Source: Ancylostoma caninum
Taxonomy: Eukaryota; Nematoda; Chromadorea; Rhabditida; Ancylostomatidae
Assembly: GCA_037903475.1 (NCBI GenBank)
Contig: JBAJFG010000150.1
Location: 744,001 to 808,000, forward strand
Length of the DNA stretch: 64,000 nt
Direction: 5' to 3'
Under the pieces are notes generated by a model. The model saw only the letters and a list, made by a program, of their open reading frames with translations. It made no database searches and was not told the DNA's origin. Of the stretch, positions 35,335 through 44,914 are shown piece by piece (within the stretch, counting starts at the first letter, position 1; the number at the start of each line of letters is the position of its first letter). Position numbers and translations under genes: made by a program.

Positions 35335-35500
35335 CGCTGAACACCCTATCCTTGGATCCATCCAGTGCCATATTCCCCACTCACTACTGGTTGTGGCCGC
35401 ACTATTCTCACACTTTTGGACCTGTCCATCGACGTCTCCCTACTACTTTACTCCAGAGGAGTAAAGTAGTAGGGAGACGTCGATGTCCTCTTCTTCTTCC
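35335..35500 (+). repeat. Minisatellite remnant containing a perfect 28-bp palindrome
   Basis: 35340-35430 shows decayed units (TTCCCCACTCACTACTGG, CACACTTTTGGACCTGTC). 35427-35454 and 35458-35485 are exact reverse complements of 28 bp with a 3-nt loop (AGA). The arm begins CATCGACGTCTCCCTACTAC. Confidence 0.85.
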
Positions 35501-36179
35501 ATGAGGCCCATGGCATACTCCACAGCGACACTGTCGCGGTAAAGAAAATGAATTGAAATGATGAGAACCAAATGTTAGCTACATTTACATCGGTGTCCGA
35601 ACCGGTCGGATAACAAAAGATACGTATCGATCATCGTTATCGAATGATCGATATATATATATCATTCGTCGCTGTGTAGTAAGCCTTAGGCCTAACAGTA
35701 GCACGTTTCCTATCGATTCCCCGGCGCCCATGTTGGCACAACCCTGATTCGTGCCATTCTTCGTCTGACTAGCTCATCCTCTTCCTTCTAAAGGCATCGG
35801 ACTCACCTCTGAGAAATGCCGTTCGGACAACTCTGCCTGGCTGCCCTATCATAGATTTACATGTTTTGTCAGGATATAAACGAGCTGCAAATGATAACAG
35901 CTAGCATGGGTATATAAGCGAAGGAGAAGGGTAAGTATCATCCAGATGCAGGGAAGAGGAACCGACACTGCGGGGATGTAGCGTCAACAAGCCTACATAG
36001 CAGTTCAGCAGCCAGCAGGTTCCAGCGCCTGGAGGGTGCATTTCTAGGGCTAGCAGTCATAAACACATAACCCAGCGAGACCAGGTTAGCAATTTGTATC
36101 ATATATCTTCTAACATTACCAGGCCTATAGAGTGAGCAATCGCTTTAATCATCTTTCGTTTCGTGATTAAAGCCTTATG
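35501..36179. other. Unassigned, no gene recognised
   Basis: Contains a short TA run (35652-35663). No coding pattern. Confidence 0.35.
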
Positions 36180-36535
36180 CATCACAGCCTAGGACGATTT
36201 CGCTTCCCCACTACTGAACGCTTGCGCACTCTTCCTGCGGCGAAGCCAAGTGGTGGGAAAAGACGAAATATCTCGAAATTTAGAAATCCTTTGTAGAGAT
36301 ATAGATGTTCGCTTCAAGGTGCCTTCATTTCAGAGAACATGTTCAACCGCTCAAGTCAGTGAACGGATGAAGGATTACTATGAATCCAGCATTACAAATG
36401 TGAATGATAAGAGGGCAACCAGGCATGGTTGTCCGAACGGCTTATCTCCCCACCTCTCCCTTTTCATACGCTCTTGAAATCACCAACCAGTAGCTCTGAT
36501 TCCAAATGGGGTGTAAAAAACTTTCGGTTATTGAA
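36180..36535 (+). repeat. Decayed minisatellite-element flank
   Basis: TTCCCCACTACTGAACGC-TTGCGCACTC resembles the array unit. 36425-36530 (CCAGGCATGGTT, CTTTTCATACG, AAAACTTTCGG) parallels the 3' flank at 32530-32665. In both places an AGGCAG element follows directly. Confidence 0.4.
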
Positions 36536-36540
36536 AGAAC

Positions 36541-37424
36541 TTGAAGGCAGTGTCTCAGCTCATTGACTGCGTTCGAGGTTTCTACGTCGGTGGAACGTAT
36601 GCTAGCCGCTGAGCACAAAGATGTACTTTAACATTCACGAAAACGTCGAAAACCCCATATGTTATGGGTTTCCTTGGACGAGAATTTTGAAATTCTCGGC
36701 CAGTGGACGAGAGGTTTCATTCCGCAGCCCTGCTCAGGAGTAAAATGAAGTTGGGGAGGGGGGTGGGGCACTTGGTATATGTCAATAATATGACCTGTCC
36801 TACACGTTCTGAATTGTTTCCATTTCAGTTAACCACTGTACATTAAGAGAGCTAACAAGTCAGAGCGTTCTGGACGTGTCAGCTAACAAGTCTGAACGTG
36901 CAGGACAGGTCACATTATCGACTAGTACCAAGTGCCCCCCCACTCCATTTTCCCCCTGATCAGTTGATAATAGCCACTGCTTAGGCAGCCGCTATACTCC
37001 TCGAGGAGTATAGCAGCATGCATCGCCGTCGCCGGCGACGGCGGCCGCCCACATTGGCGGCCTCCGATATGGGCGATCGCAAGTCGCCGGCGACGGCGGC
37101 TGTCGCCGCCGCTCCGCCCACAATCAATGCGCATCGGCCTCACAGTCGCCGGCGACGGCGATGCAAGGTGCTACAGTCCTCGAGAACTATAGCGGCAGTG
37201 TTAGAAGTTCATTTTTATGTGCAACCTCAACTTCTCAGCTCCGCTTTTTCAAGCTTTCTAGCAAGGAAACTCGTCCGCTCCAATATTGAATTTGGCCTTT
37301 GAAATAGGGGTGCTTAACCGTTTTTTTTCCACATTTCAAGCATATTATTGGAATCAGCAAGTCAAGTAGGACCAGATTTCGTTGTTATCTCGATGCCCAT
37401 CATGAAGTAGAACACTGCCTTTAG
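36541..37424 (+). mobile_element. piggyBac-type non-autonomous element
   Basis: TTGA (decayed TTAA) then AGGCAGTGTCTCAGCTCATT. The right end CATCATGAAGTAGAACACTG leads into CCT and TTAG. It includes the empty-site sequence for the 16409-16824 insertion near 36843, and itself contains the foldback at 36988-37196. Noncoding. Confidence 0.6.
36988..37196 (+). mobile_element. Foldback element rich in CGCCGTCGCCGGCGACGGCG
   Basis: The termini GCCGCTATA...TATAGCGGC are inverted. The arms continue through CTCGAGGA, GCATCGCCGTCGCCGGCGAC (one mismatch zone) for about 55 bp. 36991-37014 is itself a perfect 24-bp palindrome: GCTATACTCCTC joined to its complement. The 20-bp palindrome CGCCGTCGCCGGCGACGGCG, whole or partial, occurs three times. 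Confidence 0.75.
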
Positions 37425-37587
37425 CCTAAAAGAACTGTCTGAACATGGCAAAATGGGCCCGAAACACCTGTAAATCAGAGTAAAATCAAAATTTACCACA
37501 TTTTCGTACATAACTCGAGGCGTTGAACAAGATGGTTTACTTATTTTCTGTTGGTCGATCGCAACAGTAAGATGAACACCGTGCATG
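37425..37587 (+). repeat. Flank shared with 7190-7345
   Basis: GTCTGAACATGGCAAAATGG..CCCGAAACACC and CACATTTTCGTACATAACTC align with the sequence following the 59-bp array. Confidence 0.45.
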
Positions 37588-37921
37588 GCCACCTATCTGC
37601 AAAGATACTGCCGTGGACACATCTGCGCTCTGGACAAAAAGGTTTCGTCACTCCAGCTAGCTTCATCAACTGAGTGTGAGCATGCGGTTCAGCTGAAGGT
37701 GGTGCACCTGAGCTGCAACTGCGATGAGACCAGGCCCTATTTTTCATCATATAGACGCACGCGCGTCAGTCGCACGTATCCAGCATAAATTGCTCTTTAG
37801 TCTAAATTGGGAACTAGAGGCTCACTGATTTCTTTTGTTCCTTGTTGTCTCTCTTGGACTGAGCATTCTGATCTGTAGAAGCCACTTTACCATCCTCGTT
37901 ACGTCTGCTTGACATTGCTGC
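37588..37921 (+). repeat. Long inverted repeat, left arm
   Basis: 334 bp whose reverse complement recurs at 38752-39084. It includes a member of the GACGCACGCGCGTCAGTCGC MITE family (37755-37795) and the CGCTCTGGACAAAAAGGTTT block. Divergence is a few per cent by eye, plus small indels. The MITE at 44251 shares its TGTCCAGAGCGGCATATGTG / GGCAGTATCTTCGCAGGTAG region. Confidence 0.8.
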
Positions 37922-38751
37922 CGCACCAATCTATTAAGTAACAATGTGAAATGAAACACCATCCATTTGAATAGTTCATCAATTGAGTACAGCCAAATTC
38001 TCCGCCAATTCAAAATAAGTCACAGTCGATATGATAGACAAATGTGATAGAAACCACATGTGTACTATATATCATCACCCTGTTGCGATCTGATCGCCTT
38101 CTCATGGTGTGGAACTAGTGGGGAAGGTGAGTGGACGCAGAGTGAGACGGTCGGGGCAGCTAGTTCTGCATCCATTCGCTTCTCACACTATTTCCACGGC
38201 TGAAGAAGGCGATCAGCTTCCAGAAAGGTGATGATTTCATCTGCTCGCACATGCGTGCTCTAGCAGTGACATGGGTGACAGTGATCTGCTATCCTTTACT
38301 CCGTGGATGTGAGCTGGCACGCAATCATCGCCTAGAGCGTGGTGGTGGATTTGGAGCTCAGCTCACCACCATGTCTTTACTACGGGCTCAAAACACAGAT
38401 TTAAAAAATGTGTACTTGAAGAATATAAGTACTTGAAGAATAGCAATCCTAGATTGGGGTCGTGGTTCTAGCAGCTGCCATGCAAGGTCATGGTCGGTAG
38501 TAAACCCTCCTCAGCCGCTAAAGAAATGGTCAGCTGAACATCATTCTCAAATGAGAAGAGTCAGACGATATTCAGCTATGACCGACTGATAGGTAATTGA
38601 GCGCATCCTTAACTGTCCTTCATTTTTCATTTTGTTACCTTCTCGTTTATTCACGCTATCATTGGCTATTATAACGGGCTTACATACTCAGTGGAACTGA
38701 ATTCAGGGGGCCTGGCCTAGAATAGACAAAATGCTCTACAACGGGTCCTCT
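37922..38751. other. Spacer of the long inverted repeat
   Basis: No gene seen. A smaller imperfect inverted pair (CTGATCGCCTTCTCATGG at 38090 and TGAAGAAGGCGATCAG at 38200) lies inside it. Confidence 0.5.
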
Positions 38752-39084
38752 GCAGCAATGTCAAGCAGACGTAACGAGGATGGTGAAGTAGCTTCTACAG
38801 ATCAGAATGCTCAGTCCACGAGAGACAACAAGGAAAAAAAGAAATCAGTGAGCCTCTAGTTCCCAATTTAGACTAAAGAGCAATTTATGCTGGATACGTG
38901 CGACTGACGCGCGTGCGTCTATATGATGAAAAGTAGGGCCTGGTCTCATCGCAGTCGCAGCCCAGGTGCACCACCTTCAGCTAAACCACATGCGCACACC
39001 CAGTCGACGGTGTTAGCTGGAGTGACGAAACCTTTTTGTCCAGAGCGCAGATATGTCAACGGCAGTATCTTCGCATGTAGGCGG
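38752..39084 (-). repeat. Long inverted repeat, right arm
   Basis: Reverse complement of 37588-37921; see that entry. Beyond 39084 the arms diverge. Confidence 0.8.
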
Positions 39085-39640
39085 CATCAATGGCGGCGTG
39101 AAAAATATATCTTGGAGTAGCCAGCTGAACACCAATTACACCTGCACAACAACCTTGAAAATCAAGACAGAATCTATGCATTTCTTAGACTCGTCTTCTC
39201 AAGGCAACGTTGTAAAAAAAAATTTAGACAAACTTTTCCACTCAACGTCATGATAGTTTGGTTTTTTTTAAAGAATTCTTTAATTCAGGACCAAAAAAAG
39301 GATCATCATCAATCATCGAACGCTCACAGCCACATCGAAACAGCTTGACACACACCTCCTGTGACACCATACTTCCCTTTGTTCACCTTTGGTACTCTTG
39401 GTCACATTAGATTAACCGTATAAGTGCAAATGGTATGCATATTTGGCAGAAATGAACCAAGTACGATCTATTCGGTATGTTGTGATTCATGGTGGGAGGA
39501 TTATCAATTTAGACGCGGTTGTTCTTAACTGATATCAAACGGTTTACCTTAATATGTCACCACGAGTTACAGCTTTCCGAACCGAGCACATTGCAAATTC
39601 CACATATTGCCGAAGTCTAGAAGGATCTTACACATATAAA
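39085..39640. other. Unassigned, no gene recognised
   Basis: A/T-rich, no recognisable coding region. Confidence 0.35.
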
Positions 39641-39890
39641 TCAATTCGAATCTATCTGTACAGGGGGTGTGCATCTTATCCAGTCAGCGTCATGCAGTGA
39701 GCCCCATGGACCACTCGATATATTAATATTATATATATATATATATTTATATATTCTATATGTATCTAGGTCGATCCAACTTACTGCGAGGTTGCAGGTG
39801 GAACCGTTCCTATTTACATAGACCATGTCCATGGCCAAGAGGTCACGGACATGATCGAATAGGGGTTTTCATACCCCATTGAATAAATAT
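39641..39890 (-). pseudogene. Inverted copy of two separated segments from 41.06-42.24 kb
   Basis: On the minus strand 39771-39882 reproduces 41062-41184 (GTATGAAAACCCCTATTCG, ATAGGAACGGTT, AGTTGGATCGACCTAGATAC). 39660-39713 reproduces 42198-42243 (GAGTGGTCCATGGGGCTCAC). In the 41-42 kb copy these pieces are about 1 kb apart. Here they are separated only by a 45-bp A/T run, so one is a processed or deleted version of the other. The two copies share an open frame (VYVNRNGSTCNLAVSWIDLD here), which suggests past coding. Confidence 0.6.
39719..39763 (+). repeat. TA-rich simple sequence
   Basis: Alternating AT run with minor interruptions, inside the inverted fragment. Confidence 0.8.
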
Positions 39891-39928
39891 GACGTTAGTG
39901 GATTGAATATTAGTGTTATTATATATTA

Positions 39929-40001
39929 GTGTTGGGCATTTAATAATCCAGTGCAGTTTACCCGTGGTGCAAACTGCATTGGATTATTAAATGCCCAACA
40001 C
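39929..40001 (+). repeat. 73-nt hairpin, 31-bp stem
   Basis: The arm GTGTTGGGCATTTAATAATC plus CAGTGCAGTTT (39929-39959) pairs with 39971-40001 over 31 positions with one G-T-type mismatch. The loop is 11 nt (ACCCGTGGTGC). The size and shape are those of a microRNA precursor or a tiny foldback. Nothing in the sequence shows transcription. Confidence 0.8.
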
Positions 40002-40655
40002 CACACCAGGGTTCTCCCGCACAGTTCACCTAATGTGACTTAATCTAGGGCTTAAATCACAGCGACCATGTGATATCAGATATTATAATATTAGGTGTGG
40101 ACTAATTATGCTATGACTAAATTTCAAATAACTAACTTGATGTTGTTCTATAGGTGACAGTTTGATTCACTACTAAAGGCTAATTGAGTGCAAATAGGTA
40201 CGGGTTGTTAGGTATGTTATCAGTTAAGTGTCAGATAGCTAATGCCTAATATTTAATCGAACGTTGGACCTTCACGGAGAATATGCCTAGAATTCGGATG
40301 CACTATTTATTATGACCTCGTGCCTAATCCTATTTCCGATAGAAAAACAATGGTAACTGCGTAGAATGTACACCAACAGGCCTTATGCCAACTCTAACTC
40401 CCAATGTTAGAGGGTGTACTCACTACACATTATTATATGCCTTATGGTTTAGAGTGAAGAAACAGAAGGGATTAAACGTGACTTGTTTTTTGTTTTAATG
40501 CGAAACCAAACAAAGCGACAGTTAAAAATGAATAGATAAATGAAGAAGAAAAGATAACATAAAATAATTTTGCTCCTAGTTCTACCTTCTGTAGGTCAAC
40601 AGTTCAAAACTTGCCGCCCAATCTATTTGAAAATTGGCGGGGGCGCGAAGCTTCC
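40002..40655. other. Unassigned, upstream region of the 40.7-kb ORF
   Basis: A/T-rich and noncoding, ending in a small GC-rich block (GGCGGGGGCGCGAAGC) just before the TATA box. Confidence 0.4.
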
Positions 40656-40663
40656 TATATAAG
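40656..40663 (+). promoter_or_regulatory. TATA box candidate
   Basis: TATATAAG lies 36-43 bp upstream of an ATG in strong context (CACCATGG at 40695-40702), preceded by a GC-rich block. The spacing suits a short 5' leader. Inferred from sequence only. Confidence 0.5.
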
Positions 40664-40698
40664 TACATCTCTATAGGTTTCTTTACCTACCACTCACC

Positions 40699-41124
40699 AT
40701 GGCTAACGTCATTGATGCATTGCGCTCTATTCTTTCTGCTGACACCACTGATACTGAACTCAAGACGGCCCTCATGGCCATGGCTTCTTCGATCGAGCAA
40801 GTCAAAAGCAGGTGTGAAATAACGGCCAAAGAGATTGAATACGTTAGAAAGATGGCTTGCACCAACTGGCTGCTGGTAGGTTTTAAACTATCCAAACTTG
40901 ATTAAGGTACTAAATATCTAAGCTAACAAATTATATTACGAACGTTCAATGACGGTTGAGCAGCGTAAATGTAACTTAAATATTAATTCTAGGTCTTCAA
41001 TCTACCACTTCCATTTGGTGTGAGCAAAGGCCAGGCTTTGCAGAACATTATGGAGAAAATGGGGTATGAAAACCCCTATTCGATCATGTCCGTGACCTCT
41101 TGGCCACGAACATGGTCTATTTAA
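40699..41124 (+). CDS. Candidate two-exon ORF, 102 residues, function unknown
   Basis: Exon 1 (40699-40875, 59 codons) begins MANVIDALRSILSADTTD in a CACCATGG context. The donor GTAGGT is at 40876. A 117-bp intron ends TTCTAG at 40992. Exon 2 (40993-41124) continues in phase as VFNLPLPFGVSKGQALQNIM and stops at 41122. Exon 1 is predicted helical and coiled-coil-like, and exon 2 has a VxxLPxPxG start. This resembles the ORF1 layout of some retroelements (helical region then an RRM-like fold), but the resemblance is loose. The last 60 bases recur inverted at 39840-39890, so it probably belongs to a mobile element. The Penelope-like fragment lies 1.1 kb downstream on the same strand. A TATA box sits 36 bp upstream. 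It might instead be the first exons of a longer gene. Confidence 0.4.
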
Positions 41125-42199
41125 ATAGGAACGGTTCAACCTGCAACTTCGCAGCAAGTTGGATCGACCTAGATACATATAGGATGAAGGTTAGTTATAT
41201 CTTCCAAAAATTGACACATTCTGCTACGTGGTACCCAGTCACCGTTAGCGAATGATCAGATTACATCATTGTAAATATCGTTTGAGGAAATATCTTTTGT
41301 AAGCATCAAACCACATTACGGTGTGCATGTAACTAAATCAATGCAAAAATGTTCAAGATAAGAAGAGAAAAGAAAAGAAAATTACTTATTCAAAATCAAA
41401 TCAATGCTCAAACAACAAGGAACAAGATGTAATACTCTTGCAGTTCTTCGTTGCACAGCGTCACTATGAATATGTGCTCTCCGCACCCTTTCAAAAGAAA
41501 GTGCTGCAGTGCAACAAGGCACTTGAAAAAGGTAAGTGTCCAGTTACGTAATGTAAACGTACCTGCTACACGATTTTTCGTCCCAGTTGCGTCCAGAAAA
41601 GGTCCATCATACCAAATGATTCCATATAAATGCCATCGCGTAACCATTTTAATATATATCGATGATAGTGATGATTCCATTAGTAATTGGTGCAATGATT
41701 GATTTCACTGAGATGTTGTTGAAGAGAAAGGTAATTTATAGCATGCGTTGTTGAAATAGAATATCAACTACTGTGCCGTAGGTTAGGAAGAATGTCAATA
41801 GACAGATCTTTCTGCATGAATTGTTGTTGTTCGGAGATCGAACTCTGACTCATTCGACGAGTCATTTGTTGATAGAGCACCGCATGTCCTCTAGTTTGTT
41901 GTTCCAAACTTGTTCACCATCAGGAATGAGTTGGGAGAAGCCATATGACCCACCCTGACTACTCATCCGGTTGCCAGAAATAGTGCTATTATCGTCTGCG
42001 TGGGATCCTTTACCACGTTTGATGATACCTGAACAAAATGCATTCGATTGCGAAGCCAATTTTGACAGGTTCTGGTAACAAGGCGAAGCCACCTGCTGGG
42101 TCTGGTGCTGCGAGTGTGTAACTAATTCAGGCTGGGATTAAATGTTGCCTGGCGGGTTGGGATCTGCTCCGTGCCAAGCCTGATTGAAGGAAGCAGTAA
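41125..42199. other. Unassigned, between candidate ORF and RT fragment
   Basis: Continues the repeat seen at 39.7 kb as far as 41190 (open frame ending LDTYRMK before GTTAGT). The rest has no recognised coding pattern. Confidence 0.35.
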
Positions 42200-43308
42200 C
42201 GAGTGGTCCATGGGGCTCACTGCATGACGCCGACTGGATAAAGCCACTAGCAACAACTTTGCAAGTAATCCTTTCACATTTGAAAAACCATATTTCTAAT
42301 TATTGTAAAATGTTTTTTCAAAGAACTGGAATTAGACATTTTTGGGCAATTGACAATAGCATAAAGGTGGGATTAGAAATAACTAGCATCACCACAAACG
42401 CTGAGGTGCTCTCAGCAAATTTTACCAGCCTATTAACGAGTCTACCCCACACCATAGTAAAAAGGAATTTGATAAAAGTTATTAAGTTATGTATGAAAGA
42501 TTAGAAGTTCATAAAAATTCACAATAGTAAAGTAATGTATGCCAATGTGGACGATGCAATTAAAGGTACTTAATTTAGGAAAGAAGATGTAGTTTATATG
42601 ATAGATTCACTATTAGATTCCAGTTAAGTCAATTATGGGGGAAGGATGTATAAGCAAATAAGACGGATACCTCAGAGTGCATCTTGCAGTCCACAGTTGG
42701 CAGATCTCACCTTAGCATAGATGGAGTATGAGTTTGCTAAGAAAAAGTTAGCCACTACTACATATGTGAGTGCAGTTGAACATTTCAATAACACATACAG
42801 ATATATTGATGACATATTACACGTATCACATAAGGCTGATGTATTTGAAAATAGTCTGAAAGAGATTTATGACCCCGCCCTTACTATATATAAAAAAACG
42901 AACACTTGTAATAAAATAGCAACATACTTGGACTCAGAAGTAAAGGTTGCAGATGATAAAATAGTTACTAGACTTTATAATAAATCGGATGCGTATAAAT
43001 TCAGAGTAATAAGATACCCTAGCTTTGAGTCAAACATACTCTCGAGCATAATCTTCAACACGTTTACAATAGAATTAATTAGAAATAATAGAACATGCAG
43101 TAGGTTTGTGGACTTTAAAGAGAGAGTCAAGGAATTGTGCATTACTTCACTGCATAATGGATGGTTCATTTCGAATGTCATTAGCATGCTACACAGGTCA
43201 ATTAATAATAGACCTTTTTTGTTACGCAAATATGGGTTAGAATTAGAATACCTTGTTATTTTCATTCACAATATCAAAACAAGTCTACAAAATAACACGC
43301 TTGTCTAG
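42200..43308 (+). pseudogene. Decayed Penelope-like reverse transcriptase, C-terminal two thirds
   Basis: In two plus frames: HLKNHISNYCKMFFQRTGIR and HFWAIDNS (42270-42358), a degraded F(D/N)FTSLLTSLPH block (42419-42450), and GGRMYKQIRRIPQSASCSPQ (family GIPMGTxCAP; 42642-42700). After a stop at 42718 a 195-codon frame runs from 42721 with the catalytic NTYRYIDDILH (DD at 42808-42813). It continues through TYLDSEV, YPSFESNI and a CSRFVDFKERVKEL block that matches the thumb region of this family. Lost GIP(M)G residues and the stops show it is inactive. No GIY-YIG endonuclease follows. The missing N-terminal part resembles what is found at 59.1-61.4 kb. Confidence 0.7.
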
Positions 43309-44250
43309 TAGTACAACCTTGTTATATTTATAATTTAAGGTTTGGTATTTGTAAGTCCAGATGTTGTGCGGTAGTAGGTCATGACGTTCACTCCCTGCAA
43401 CCACTTAGGCGGGCAAACAGAGGTATAAATAGACAGCGTAGGCACCACACGGACCTTCTTGTCTATTATACCAGTGGACTTCATCACTGCCTGTGTTCTT
43501 CCATTGTCTAAGATTTGTTCCACCTTATCACACACATCTGTTCCTCTATATGTATTCTTTCGTAACTTCATTGGGAACTACTGATGAAAAAGTTTAAACC
43601 CGACGGCACCAAGGAAGTCACACAACCGGTCTAGTTCTTAGCCCCGAAACCGAAAAGTGTGAAAATAACTTCTTCTCTTACGATCTATTCTCACTCCTCC
43701 TGCGTTATTGATGTTTAATCTAAATTGGACTTCTAAGTAATAGGAGCATGCAATGTCGTTGTCTCTGTTTCTATGAACTGTAAAGACTTCCTAAGTGCTA
43801 CCTTTGAAGGAAGGCTGCGCCTATTTCTTTTCTCCGAGATCTATCATTATCGGGAAAGGCTCATTTGCATCAGATGTTGAAGAAGCAAGAACGAAAGAAA
43901 AATCAAGCGAAGATTCCGTTTGAGCTCTCAAAGCCTCATCGAATTAGAATCTTTATGCGAAGTTCCTGGAAAGTTGCAGTTCATAGCTAGCTGTTGCACC
44001 TCAGAATAATGAAGTTTGTGTTGTTCAGATTCTGCTATAGCTCATTTGTGGAATTGTCAATCATGGTCACGCAATTTGTAATCTGGAGAATTTGACTCTG
44101 GTCAGATATACCTCGCATATGAGAGCAACGATATTAGAGGCATTCGTCCAAATCATTTCATCGTTTCTGACTTGCACAGCAATCCATTGGAGAAATAGCT
44201 CAAAACAGCAGATGGAGGTTTCCACGCGTGACCCTATATATTGCGCAACC
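43309..44250. other. Unassigned, no gene recognised
   Basis: No coding region, tandem repeat or inverted terminus recognised. Confidence 0.35.
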
Positions 44251-44682
44251 CTTAAAGGCAGCACTCACGGAAATTTTTGTGTTGAAGATTTCGCGGTATA
44301 TCGGGGTTTTTAGGGAGGATGAACTCATTGACAACGATGACGTAGCGTGAAACACGCGAAAAACAAAGAAAAAGATGGCGGTATTTCATGTGTGTCCACA
44401 GCGCGGACGAGTGTTCCGTGATGGGTCCCGACACGGAACTCTGCAAATGGTACGAATTTCACAGACACGCCGCCGCTGAACCATATGCACACACCCTGTC
44501 AAAGGCGTTAGTTAGCGCGACGGAACCCTAATGTCCAGAGCGGCATATGTGTCCACGGCAGTATCTTCGCAGGTAGGTGGCCATTCAAGGTGTTCAACTT
44601 ACTGTTGCGATTGTCCAGCGGCCGGCTACATGGTAAGCGACTCAATTCAGAAGTGAAAATTTCCGTGAGTGCTGCCTTTAAG
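44251..44682 (+). mobile_element. piggyBac-type MITE with perfect 27-bp inverted termini
   Basis: CTTAAAGGCAGCACTCACGG continuing AAATTTT at the left is exactly reversed at the right. Both ends can be read as TTAA|AGGCAGCACTCACGG, so a TTAA target duplication is likely. 432 bp, no coding potential. A diverged inverted copy is at 61983-62393. The interior TTCGCGGTATA..CGGGGTTTTTAGG and CACGGCAGTATCTTCGCAGG is shared. Confidence 0.85.
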
Positions 44683-44683
44683 G

Positions 44684-44914
44684 GGCTTTCATACACTTGC
44701 CCGCGGCAAAAGTTGCCGCCGAGTGGCATGCCGCGCTTTCATACAAACGTCGCCCAGCGACAAAATACCCCCTCGACCATTCCTTGCCGCTTGTCGATGG
44801 GCGACGTCGCCGGGCGGCGCCGTGGCAAAAAAGTAAACAAGCTCTTGTCGCGGCGACGTCGCCGGCCTATGCTTAACCATGGGCGACTGCCGCCGCGGCA
44901 AATGTATGAAAGCC
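44684..44914 (-). mobile_element. GC-rich MITE, GGCTTTCATACA family, second copy
   Basis: 231 bp, starting GGCTTTCATACACTTGCCCG and ending GCCGCGGCAAATGTATGAAA-GCC. Inverted and partly deleted relative to 29481-29774. It begins one base after the 44251-44682 MITE. Confidence 0.8.

Noticed and set aside
34957..35361. 134-codon minus-strand ORF
   Set aside because: No recognised motifs or splice signals; partly overlaps minisatellite remnant sequence.
36981..36986. Nematode telomeric TTAGGC repeat
   Set aside because: Single occurrence only; no array.
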